Shown piece after piece: positions 1-7,202 of a stretch of 12,259 bases of DNA. The notes under the pieces are model-generated. The model did no database searches and was not told the DNA's origin. It saw only the letters and a program-made list of their open reading frames with translations. The position numbers and the translations under genes were made by a program. The stretch comes from Actinidia chinensis (lineage: Eukaryota; Streptophyta; Magnoliopsida; Ericales; Actinidiaceae), in NCBI GenBank assembly GCA_009663005.1, contig VIGQ01000444.1:20001-32259 (forward strand), given 5' to 3'. Position 1 is the stretch's first letter; each line of letters starts with the position of its first letter.

Positions 1-350
1 ACAGGTTTGGTCATGTAGTGCACCATGTGCATAGTAACTCATTCAAAGAAAAAAATAAATAAATAAAAATTCATGTGGCTGCCATTTGTGTTTATGTTGC
101 AAGTGCATGCCGTGGTTACTAAACACATGTCTCCATATGTGGGTGCATGTTGTGATGTGCGTCACGCATAAAAGGAAAATGGAGAGCTATTGCTGCCAGC
201 AGTCTTCATGTAGGTTTGTATGTCACATGTGCATTAATTATATGCATTAGATAAGGACAAATGTGCAATAGTTGTTTGTATATGCGCATGTTCATGGAGG
301 TAACGAGAGGACAAATTTACTTGCAAGGACAAAGCTTCCATTATAAATAA
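1..350 (+). promoter_or_regulatory. Promoter-like region with RY (TGCATG) and CATGTG elements and a TATA box
   Basis: The stretch is unusually rich in alternating purine-pyrimidine hexamers. TGCATG occurs at 104-109 and 144-149, TGCAT or ATGCAT cores lie near 230-247, the perfect palindrome CACATGTG is at 224-231, and TATGCGCATG is near 281-290. A good TATA box (TATAAATA) is at 342-349, so a start site would fall near 375. In plants TGCATG (RY) is the binding core of B3-domain seed regulators, and CANNTG sites bind bHLH or bZIP factors; clusters of both upstream of a TATA box are typical of seed-storage gene promoters. No reading frame follows: the first ATG (396) opens only seven codons. It may be a promoter cut off from its gene or a chance cluster. 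Confidence 0.3.
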
Positions 351-399
351 GCTGCAACAACTTCACTTTAACAAAAAAGAAAAACAAAGAAAGAGATGA

Positions 400-2290
400 T
401 CCCACTCAGCCCGGTTTGAGCTATATCCTCTGTGTTGCAAGCTGGGGGTGTTTGGCTTTCCGAGTCACTAAAAAAAAAAAGAAAGAGATGTACAATAAGT
501 AAATAGAGAACAAGAGAGAGAATAAAGAAAAGAAAAGAAGGGTTGGAAACAAATTCAAGAAAAATTTATATAGCTTGAGTAGGTATGAAAAAAAAAGTAT
601 TCTATTCCATATTAATTCATATTTTTTATATAACTCCAATTTTTCATGAAGTCATTAATTTTAGGTAAACAAATATTTTATAAAATTAAGTTCACTACTT
701 ATAAACATTTGCTATTTTTATATTTTATATTTATATGTCATATTTACTATTATAATTTCATAAATTTATGAAAACGTTTTGATGCTCAATAAATAATAAA
801 CCGAGCTGCTATCAGAAATTTTAAGACAGAAACTGGTTATGTTTGACGAATTTTTTAAAAATTAGTATCATATCTTATAAATTAATGGTATTTTTATTTT
901 TGATTAATATCGTTTCTAGTATGTTATCTAAAACTTTTAGAGTTACACTAGCTCTGTATAAATTAAAAAAATTATAGACCAAATGACTATTTTAAAATCA
1001 ATGCAGGAAATTCTGGCAAAAATAATTCGGAATTATAAATGTTAACTAGAAACTATGAAAATTTTAGTATCTCATTAGTCACGATATTATTATATCTAAC
1101 GGTTTAAATAGTTACATGGACCCGAAATCGAGGAGTCTAGTTTACGGACTAGAAAAAATTACAAAAACACTTTTGTGGAGTCCTCTTATATGTCTTATTT
1201 ACTTGAATTTAAAATCAGCATACCTGTTTATTATATCAAAATGTTAAATATCTGTTATTTTGTTCCATATGAATACATTATATGAATAATGCATGCTGTA
1301 TTTTGAAATGCCATATTATGAGAACAATAAATATTTGAGAATTATAATTTTAGGATCATAACCAGATGATCATGGGTGATATCACGCCATTATTGTTTAT
1401 TAGAGTCGCTCCCTAAGGGAACTGGTGGTTCGGTCGGACATTATAGTGTATTATATAGATATAAAAATATTAATAAAAAAATCAAAAAAATTTGCAGCGG
1501 TGAGCCAAGGATGTTGATAAAAAATGGGCCTAGATAAGCTGAGGTTGTAAAAACAAACTATTTCATGATGAATGAATTCATTGACTTATAATTTCATAGT
1601 ACTTAGTAAATTTGACTATATTGATCACACTAGCTAGCGCTTAAGACCATCGTTGTGCTAGAAAATTTGCACATTAAGGAGCACGAGTGTAGAGCACTGG
1701 CCTATTTTATTTTGTCAAGTACATTATGTAATAGATTGGTTTTGATTTTTTGTTAATAGTTGGCCCAAACTTGTAACTAAAACAATGACGTAAAATACTT
1801 ATGGTATGAGTATAACATGAAGTTGCACTTCAGCTCCTGTTTATTTTTATAATGCTTTCGAAGTTTTTATATATGAGTATTTTGTCATAGTAAATTTGAA
1901 AATTCCTAAACTAGTTAATTGTAACCTTAGTTTTATATGCTCATTGGCTCGTTATAACTATATATTAATATAATGGGTGGGCCCATATAGTGTAAATTGG
2001 GGTTTGGGGTAACAGATGCCTAACATGGTGCAAATTCATCTTTCATGGATTATGATCTGAGTTCTAAAATATTTATTTGATTAGTTTTAATTTTAATATC
2101 TTTTTATATAAAAAAATAGCTTTCTTGATTCCCTCAACGAAAGAAAAAAATAGTTAAAATAAAGTTGACCCAATATATATATAAACTAAAAATATAATTT
2201 TATCCTAATGGACCAAGTGCACATAAAAAAAAATATTATTCAAAGTTTCCAAACTATGTACGTAACTCTGACACAAGGTTACTTCATTAA
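400..2290. other. AT-rich intergenic DNA with no gene seen
   Basis: I see no coding frame, RNA gene or recognisable element in this stretch. It holds A-runs (for example 470-480), a short (AT)n run at about 2173-2182, and a small cluster of short palindromes at 1366-1420 (ATGATCAT, GTGATATCAC and TCCCTAAGGGA). A minus-strand frame at 421-639 translates to a Phe/Leu/Ser-rich string produced by A-rich DNA and is not a gene. Confidence 0.6.
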
Positions 2291-2590
2291 CATTGGTCAA
2301 TTCTCGCCGCAACAGACACTTTTTTGTTGATATTCCCACTTTTGACACCCTTTCTTTTTTCCGTTTCACAAAAGGTACTTTTCTCCTCTGTAGAGAAGAG
2401 AGAGAGGCTCGTTGTTCTCCGGTAAGGGTTGTCAATGGCCGGGTTGGCATATCTTGCCTATTTTTCATCAGGTCTGGTCGGGTTCTGACTGGGTTTCACG
2501 CTTTTCTTTTTTCGAGATTTTTCGTCTCAGTGTCGACAACCTTAAGGTGGTGGTTGAAGCGTCTGAATTCGGCCTGAAATATTTCACCCT

Positions 2591-2662
2591 AGAGTTAAGC
2601 GTGGTCAATCGGTATAGTGGCCAGGATGATGATCCCCTAGAAGGCCTTGCTTTTCACCCTTT
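2591..2662 (+). pseudogene. Partial 5S rRNA pseudogene, type A copy 1
   Basis: The copy starts at the internal promoter, with AGAGTTAAGCGTGGTC matching the 5S A-box region (AGTTAAGCGTGCTTGG). It continues through a decayed GGATGATGATCCCC stretch where the C-box GGATGGGTGACC should be, and ends in CTTTTCACCCTTTT where CTCGTGTTGCACCCC is expected. The 5' half of the gene is absent. In its place is a GAATTCGGCC...TTTCACCC block that also precedes the other type A copies. It cannot make a 5S rRNA. Confidence 0.65.
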
Positions 2663-2760
2663 TATTGCTGATTTTTATTCACACCTTTTTCATTTTTAGA
2701 ATATTTCTCGTCTCATTTATTTTTTAGCTTATCGAATGCGGGCGACGAATGGCTGGTAAA

Positions 2761-2798
2761 GGGGTTGACCCCTGGTAACTCCTCGTGTTATACCCCTT
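2761..2798 (+). pseudogene. Partial 5S rRNA pseudogene, type B copy 1
   Basis: Only the last ~38 bases of 5S remain. GGGGTTGACCCCTGGTAACTCC corresponds to GGGTGACCTCCTGGGAAGTCC, and CGTGTTATACCCC followed by a T-run corresponds to CGTGTTGCACCCC plus terminator. It is joined directly to a spacer ending in GAATGCGGGCGACGAATGGCTGG, so the first two thirds of the gene have been deleted. Confidence 0.65.
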
Positions 2799-2912
2799 TT
2801 TTGTCGATTTTTCTTCACAACTTATCTGTTTTCGAGATTTTCCATCCGCATTTGTTTACAGCCTTCCAGATACAACCGAAGTGAACAGATTCAGCCTGTT
2901 TGTACTTACACA

Positions 2913-2985
2913 AGAGTTAAGCGTGCTAATCAATGTAGTGCGATGATGGGTGTGCCCGCAGAGGAAGTCCTCGTTTTTCACCCTT
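2913..2985 (+). pseudogene. Partial 5S rRNA pseudogene, type A copy 2
   Basis: AGAGTTAAGCGTGCTAATC is the A-box region, GATGATGGGTGTGCCC is the decayed intermediate element and C-box, and GGAAGTCCTCGTTTTTCACCC is the 3' end. The start lies about 322 bases after type A copy 1 and has the same truncated 5' junction (CAGATTCAGCC...CTTACACA). The two copies therefore arose by duplication of an already truncated unit and not by independent deletion. Confidence 0.68.
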
Positions 2986-3080
2986 GTTTGACTACTTTTT
3001 TCTTCAACCTTTTTCGTTTTAAAATATTTATTATTCATCATTTATTTTTTGCTTTACGGATGCGGGCGACAATTGTCTAG

Positions 3081-3122
3081 TAGATAGGAGACCCTCGAAA
3101 AATTCTCGTGTTGCACCACCCC
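3081..3122 (+). pseudogene. Partial 5S rRNA pseudogene, type B copy 2
   Basis: Only the 3' end survives: TAGGAGACCCTCGAAAAATTC is a decayed TGGGTGACCTCCTGGGAAGTCC, followed by TCGTGTTGCACCACCCC. It lies about 320 bases after type B copy 1 and follows the same kind of spacer (GGATGCGGGCGACAATTGTCTAG). The final TCGTGTTGCACC is nearly canonical. Confidence 0.65.
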
Positions 3123-3255
3123 GCTTTCTTTTTAGTTATATTTCTCATTCCGTTTATTTTTTAACTTACGGATTCTAGAGAGAGTCCGGTTTGGTTGGCC
3201 AGTGTGTTTTCTCTTATCGCCACTGTGGGGGATGGGGTGAAGGAATGGATGTGTC

Positions 3256-3285
3256 TATACGAACATAAACTGTGCATTATCTGAT
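3256..3285 (+). promoter_or_regulatory. 5S-type upstream Pol III promoter signals
   Basis: Immediately upstream of the full-length 5S copy a TATA sequence lies at 3256-3259 (-30 to -27) and a GC dinucleotide at 3274-3275 (-12/-11). Plant 5S genes use a TATA-like box near -28 and a GC near -12, so both are where expected. The C usually found just before the start site is not present (GAT precedes the first G). The partial copies in the array lack this arrangement. Confidence 0.45.
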
Positions 3286-3409
3286 GGGTGCAATCATAAC
3301 AACACTAAGCACCAGATCCCATCAGCTCGAACTCCGCAGTTAAGCATGCTTGGATGAGAGAAGTCTAGGGTGGGTGACCCCTTGGGAAAGTCCCTTGTGT
3401 TGTACTCCT
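3286..3409 (+). pseudogene. Full-length 5S rRNA pseudogene
   Basis: This is the only copy spanning the whole gene, about 124 bases against the usual ~120. It starts GGGTGCAATCATA, passes through ACACTAAGCACCAGATCCCATCAG, the A-box AGTTAAGCATGCTTGG and the C-box region TAGGGTGGGTGACC, and ends TTGTGTTGTACTCC followed by a T-run, a Pol III terminator. Changes from the plant consensus include a four-base insertion (CTCG) after CCCATCAG, a short deletion in the intermediate element, an extra A in TGGGAAAGTCC, and loss of most CpG sites. The insertion and deletion would disturb folding and the internal promoter, so I call it a pseudogene. Low-level transcription cannot be excluded because the upstream and terminator signals remain. 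Confidence 0.82.
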
Positions 3410-3414
3410 TTTTT
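3408..3414 (+). terminator. Pol III T-run terminator of the full-length 5S copy
   Basis: A run of T residues directly follows the 3' end of the 5S sequence (CTCC then T-run, then GCCGATTTTTC). This is the standard Pol III stop signal and sits at the expected place. Confidence 0.5.
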
Positions 3415-3518
3415 GCCGATTTTTCTTCACGACTTTTCTATTTGAAGATCTCATCTTCATTTGTTTAAGCCTTTCGGATGCGAGCAAGCGGCTGGATTCG
3501 CCGTATACTTTCCCCTAA

Positions 3519-3588
3519 AATTAGCATACCCCAGTCAGTGCCAGGCAAGAAAAGTGGGTGACCTTCTATGAAGTCCTTGTTTTTCACT
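3519..3588 (+). pseudogene. Partial 5S rRNA pseudogene, type A copy 3
   Basis: AAATTAGCATACC is a decayed A-box region. AGAAAAGTGGGTGACCTTCTATGAAGTCC keeps a clear C-box (GTGGGTGACC) and the following AGTCC. The copy ends TTGTTTTTCACTTTTTT, the same altered 3' end as the other type A copies. The preceding junction GGATTCGCC...TACTTTCCCC repeats the type A 5' junction. Confidence 0.6.
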
Positions 3589-3710
3589 TTTTTGGACTAA
3601 TATTTTTCACACTCTTTTTTATAATATATTTTGTCATTCCCATTTACTTTTAACTTTATAGATGCCCGTTATCGATCAGCTTGGTTCGACGACCCGATGT
3701 ACTTTCCCCC

Positions 3711-3749
3711 GTCACGCTAACCATATACTCTACTCCGCAAACAAAAAGA
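3711..3749 (+). pseudogene. 5S remnant cut off by the LTR, type A copy 4
   Basis: It is preceded by the type A junction block (TTGGTTCGACGACC...TACTTTCCCCC) at about 3680-3710. The sequence then runs parallel to type A copy 3: CGCTAACCATATACTC against TAGCATACCCCAGTC, and CCGCAAACAAAAAGATG against CCAGGCAAGAAAAGTGGG. Similarity stops at about 3749, where the LTR is proposed to begin, and no 5S 3' end follows. Confidence 0.4.
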
Positions 3750-4031
3750 TGTAGTTGAAGAAAAAATAGAACCAAATGTTCAAACTCGAAGTATTGAAGA
3801 TTGATCAAAAAGAGGCGATGCTCTATTTTGAAAACTGTATCTAAATTCAGATGCAATTTATCGTCCATCTTTAGAAGTCCAAATGAAAAAAATTTTTGAA
3901 ACCTGAATTTGTATCCCTGAAAGTCTAGTTACTAACGCATAAACAGTGTTCAAAAATAACCACGTTAATGAAGAAGTTATGCTAATTGTACTGAAGACTT
4001 GCACACCTGAAACCGGATTCTTTCTGCAAGA

Positions 4032-4118
4032 AGGTGTCGCACCTGGTGCAACTAAAGTGTCGATACTTTTGGTCAGTAGCCAATTATACTTAAATTCTGG
4101 GATGCAAGTGTCGGACAC
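4032..4118. promoter_or_regulatory. Cluster of GTGTC-type palindromes in the LTR
   Basis: Three short inverted repeats of one theme lie close together: AGGTG-TCG-CACCT at 4032-4044, AAAGT-GTCGAT-ACTTT at 4054-4069, and GTGTC-G-GACAC at 4108-4118. A related GTGTTGAC follows at about 4130. They lie 100-185 bases upstream of the TATA box. Repeated palindromes in the regulatory half of the LTR are known from Sireviruses, where they may act as cis-regulatory sites; that role here is inference. Confidence 0.45.
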
Positions 4119-4216
4119 CTCTAGTTAAAGTGTTGACAGCTGTGCACACCTGTTCCATTTTTTGAATTGAAATTGTTAAATCAAGCATTAAAATGGCCTT
4201 CAACCACCTCCAATGC

Positions 4217-4224
4217 TATATAAA
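4217..4224 (+). promoter_or_regulatory. LTR TATA box
   Basis: TATATAAA is preceded by a CCAAT at 4209-4213 and set in otherwise less AT-biased sequence. It would place element transcription start near 4250, about 500 bases downstream of the proposed LTR start, a reasonable U3/R boundary for an LTR of this length. Confidence 0.45.
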
Positions 4225-4431
4225 CTTCAGGCCATTAAATACAAATGTCCACCACATTTGATTGTTGACAACAGTGCTTAATATGGATTTATCATCAGAG
4301 AGCTTCAATTTGGCTAATTCCTCTCAAATTTCTCCTCTTGTTCACTAAGGTTGAGCTATTGCACTCCTATCTACTCTTCCAAAAAGTGGTTATTTTCTCT
4401 TGTATCATCTTCATACCCTTATAATCTTTGT

Positions 4432-4675
4432 AAGTTTAAGTGTATCTTAAGACCAAAATACTTGGTGAGTGTTTTTGAGTGTTTCTCTTATAACAGAGCT
4501 ACATACTGTAAGAGTTTGAGTATCTTTTCTTAATAATAAAACACTAAGAAGTTTTAAAGTGTTAGCTTGAAAAAATACGTGGAGAGTTTGAGTGTTCCTC
4601 TTGTAAATAATAAACAACTTAAGAGTTTGAGTGTTTTCTCTTATAAGTAAAACACTATAAAGTTTGAGTTAGAGC
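4432..4675 (+). repeat. ~38-bp minisatellite in the LTR, about 7 copies
   Basis: The motif AGAGTTTGAGTGTTTTCTCT, followed by TATAAGTAAAACACTA, recurs with start points near 4432, 4470, 4511, 4548, 4583, 4622 and 4660, a spacing of 35-41 bases. Copies at 4511, 4583 and 4622 are best conserved, and the first and fourth are degenerate. It is on the transcribed side of the LTR, downstream of the TATA box. Confidence 0.65.
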
Positions 4676-4988
4676 CTAGACAGACCCACTTGTGTATAGT
4701 GAGCTGAGCGCTGGTAATCAGCCTCCACTTGTATTGTTGATTGCAAGTTATGGACAACGATCTTGTCGAGGTCTTGGAGGACGTAATCACAAGTTGTGAT
4801 CGGAACCGTCAATAACTTTTGTGTCACTTCTTGTGGGCTTTGATTCTTCCTTTATCTTGCGATATTACTTTGTACAGAATAAAATTGATGATTGATTGCA
4901 TTGATTAGATTAAGTTTTAATTAATTATAATTGTCCTTAAATTTAGAAAAATCCAAGTCATCCCTCTGGTTTGCTTTGGGCCAATAAT

Positions 4989-4999
4989 TGGTTTATCAG
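4989..4999 (+). other. Degenerate tRNA-Met primer-binding site
   Basis: TGGTTTATCAG matches the copia primer-binding site TGGTATCAGAGC, complementary to the 3' end of initiator tRNA-Met, apart from two extra T residues and a lost end. It lies a few bases after the proposed LTR end GGGCCA and about 50 bases before the gag start, the normal position. With these changes it would probably not prime. Confidence 0.5.
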
Positions 5000-5047
5000 T
5001 AATATGTGCCTCTATTTTAAATATAAATAATATCATTAGAGTGATAT

Positions 5048-6100
5048 ATGGCAAACCCATAGGAGTCTTTTGACGAGAGGGGCATTCGACTCTTAGTTCA
5101 CCCAATGTTTGATGGCAAAATTATACATATTGAAAGGGAGAGGTAGAATATTCATTCAATCAAATGATTTACAAATTGCTGTTATTTTTAATAATTTAAA
5201 ATATAAATAATTCTAATTATATTTATCTAAATGCCACGACCACCAAACTATCTGTAAGTGCATTAAATTCTCATTGTAAAAAATATACAAGTTAGTTCAT
5301 GTAAACGGTCATGATATTTGCGAACAAACTAGAAAAATTTGTTTTGAAACAAAAATTATATGAACTGTTCATGAGTGAATTCTAATGAATTTCTTGAAGT
5401 TTTGTGATGAAAAATGTTTTTGTAAAAGACATTTTAACGTAAGATCGAAAAAAAAGAGAGAGTTGAGAGTAGGGAAAGAAGGATTATCATCTAAAACTTC
5501 ACTCTGAAAATTTAGAGAAAAGAAAAACATAAATAGTATGAACAAATCACACTTAATGTCAAAATGAAAAGGAGAGACTATAAGAAAGTGCTAGTTCTTT
5601 TCAAGATAATAGTTTTGCTGATACCATTCGTTGTTTATATTATGATAATAATATTATATGATGGCGCATGAGGCATTGAGAATGTGAATGCATTTGAGGG
5701 AATTTTTGATGAATCACAAAAAAGATGTGCATCTAAGACTAGTACTTTAAAGAAAACAAAATCGCACTCTTATGATTGAGTTGGAAAAACTTGAAAAAGG
5801 ATGCAAATATTTTAAACATGTGAAAATGATGGGATTAAAAATTAAAAATTTATTTAAAGATGGTATTCAATTTGAAGAAACTATTTTTTTTAAAGAATGA
5901 CAACATAATTTTAAAAGAAAATAAAAAGTTGTCTTCTAATGCTAAAAATAAGATTGTGAAAAATTAAAATCGAAAAAATCTACTACATCACATATCTCGC
6001 CACATGCCCCCTCCGAAGAGAAGAAAGAAAAGAAAAATTAAAAAATTATTGTGAAACAAGTATGGATGCCTAAAGAAATTATACATGTTAATGAGTTTAA
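5048..6100 (+). pseudogene. Decayed gag of a Sirevirus-type copia element
   Basis: The relic begins with an ATG at 5048 in the frame MANP, a stop at 5060, then further codons in the same frame leading to PMFDGK at 5102-5119. The (P)PMFDG motif opens most copia Gag proteins, followed by a Tyr/Trp-rich segment that here is broken by frameshifts from about 5119. Further on, a possible zinc-knuckle relic (around 5790-5830, GCKYFKHVK) is followed by a Lys/Glu/Leu-rich stretch with coiled-coil character (about 5865-5965). VWMPK at 6060-6074 fits the WVPK motif that lies between the knuckle and the protease. Stops and frameshifts occur throughout, so it is inactive. The part at 5180-5650 is not clearly gag and may contain inserted DNA. 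The identification rests on short motifs in the right order. Confidence 0.5.
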
Positions 6101-6329
6101 GGTTTAACACATAAGGACCTTAAGTAAAAGTTAAAAAGGGAGTCGGAAAAGAAACCTCAAATTTTGTAGGTACAAATACAAAGAAGAGTGCACCAAGGAC
6201 TTGAATAAAAATGCAATCTACTAAGGTGCACAACTCCAATGAAAGAACACTAAAAGTTTAAAGAATGGGAAAATTATTTACAAGTGTTCTAGCCATAGAG
6301 GAATAAAGAAGTTGCCATTACAAAATAAT

Positions 6330-7202
6330 AATAAGAAAAGGAGATCACATTAACCATCCTGATTTATCGATATGAGTACACGCCTCCCTCACTTCAACAA
6401 ACATATACTCTTCACCTACAACGAGTACAATGAAAAAATTACTTGGGACACGATCCCAAATAGATGAGGTAAATGTAATTGATTCGTAACACACCCTTTG
6501 TCTTGTCTTTGAAATTTAGTAAGTGGTGTTTGTATTAGAAATGGATGCATAATGTGTTCAAGTTATATTATGTTTTAAGTCCTTACACCTATGCATTCAT
6601 AATGTCAATGATGAGAAGTATAGTTACTTATTCACATCATCATGACTATATAGCATCTATCATCATGCTTTATGTGTTATTTGATTTATGATTAGATCTA
6701 TATTTTTATATAGATGAATTAGAGTATTAATGTGGTTATTGTATATTTTCTACACCAATCTAGTGAGCAACTTCATGGTCATCTTGGTATAGTACTATGT
6801 TTGCCTTTTACCATAAAACTTGATTGGGAATGATTCAGTAGTCTATCATTTTGTTTAAAACAACCTGACAATTTATTTTAGGATAGATGCATTATATGTC
6901 GGTTAGTATATTTTATCTTATTGAATACATGATTTATATATATACCATACATATTATTGTAGTAACTTATGATATGTGGGCTCATCACAGTGTTATACCT
7001 TTTTATTCACATGAAGTTGCCTAAAAATGATAATTTTGTGCACTCATTGATATTTTCAACTTAGAATTCATCATTTTGCTAGTCATCACATGATGAACTT
7101 ACTAGTTATGACTCAATATTTTCTTTTGGTAAATTCTTAGAGTCTTATATTACTTTGATATGATTAGCATACACTTAAGAAATTACAATGCGGTTGGTAT
7201 AA
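6330..7202. other. AT-rich DNA with no identified feature
   Basis: No frame, RNA or repeat could be recognised. It may be non-coding interior of the retrotransposon or unrelated intergenic sequence. A CATCAT-rich patch lies near 6635-6670. The right end abuts the first copy of the 1.2-kb direct repeat. Confidence 0.5.

Larger units (their letters stand above)
2500..3749 (+). repeat. Degenerate 5S rDNA tandem array
   Basis: Sequences recognisable as pieces of plant 5S rRNA recur at 2591, 2761, 2913, 3081, 3286, 3519 and 3711. They are separated by T-rich spacers that are related to one another. Most copies run into a T-run, as a Pol III terminator would. The spacers share an ordered set of motifs: a TTTTT-CTTCAC block, a TTTTCGAGATTTT or ATATTTCTCGTCTC block, a CATTTATTTTTTA block, and then GGATGCGGGCGAC-like sequence. 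The copies diverge strongly, so this is a dead minor cluster and not an active locus. The alternative, stacked LTRs of a Cassandra-type TRIM element (which carry 5S sequence), is less likely because the spacers look like 5S spacers and no TG...CA termini or primer site recur. Confidence 0.72.
3750..4984 (+). repeat. 5' LTR of the Sirevirus-like element
   Basis: The proposed 5' end is TGTAGTTGAAG at 3750, where 5S similarity ends. The 3' end is placed near 4983 (GGGCCA), just before the primer-binding-site relic. Inside, in order, are three GTGTC palindromes (4032-4118), a TATA box (4217-4224), a tandem repeat of ~38 bp (4432-4675), and a U5-like tail with GTAATCACAAGTTGTGATCG near 4782-4801 and AATCCAAGTCATCCCTCTGG near 4951-4970. 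This order is usual for Sirevirus LTRs. A target-site duplication could not be recognised. The left boundary is inferred and could be off by tens of bases. Confidence 0.55.
3750..6330 (+). mobile_element. Truncated, decayed Ty1/copia (Sirevirus-type) retrotransposon
   Basis: Three parts in the expected order define this element: a ~1.23-kb LTR, a degenerate initiator-tRNA-Met primer-binding site just behind it, and a gag relic starting about 50 bases further on. The LTR length, the GTGTCGAC-type palindromes in its first half, the CATCCCTCTGGTTTGC...GGGCCA ending and the gag motifs all fit the Sirevirus lineage of plant copia elements. I see no protease, integrase, reverse transcriptase or RNase H motif, and no second copy of the LTR in the window. 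Its 3' end is therefore lost, rearranged or elsewhere. The right limit is approximate and marks where gag-like sequence stops being traceable. Confidence 0.6.

Noticed and set aside
395..485. Possible SINE: a GGTTTGAGC B-box-like motif followed by an A-rich tail
   Set aside because: No A-box at the right distance, no clear target duplication, and the A-rich DNA continues well beyond.
421..639. Minus-strand 72-codon frame with a hydrophobic, membrane-like composition
   Set aside because: The Phe/Leu/Ser/Tyr content comes from A-rich DNA read backwards, and there is no other sign of coding.
2293..2699. Two overlapping plus-strand frames of about 95 codons (2293-2577 and 2412-2699) and a minus-strand frame (2205-2468)
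   Set aside because: They run through the start of the 5S relic array and its T-rich spacers, overlap each other in different frames and resemble no protein family.
2500..3749. Cassandra-type TRIM LTRs as the source of the 5S pieces
   Set aside because: Seven closely spaced pieces with 5S-spacer-like sequence fit an rDNA relic better, and no TG...CA termini, PBS or polypurine tract recur. Not fully excluded.
3656..4128. Frames on both strands inside the 5S-LTR junction and LTR (3656-3868, 3858-4118, 3946-4128)
   Set aside because: They lie in non-coding LTR sequence with palindromes, and opposite-strand frames overlap at the same place.
4432..4675. Regular ~38-bp repeats considered as a CRISPR array
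   Set aside because: Units are contiguous tandem copies without unique spacers, lie in a plant LTR and have no cas genes nearby.
4351..5105. Short frames at 4351-4533 (plus) and 4917-5105 (minus)
   Set aside because: The first covers the LTR tandem repeat; the second is antisense to the PBS and gag start.
6278..6320. Zinc-knuckle-like reading (YKCSSHRGIKKLPL) in plus-strand sequence
   Set aside because: It lacks the first Cys and the spacing is wrong, and it falls after the VWMPK motif where a Gag knuckle is not expected. It may be coincidence or a rearranged piece.
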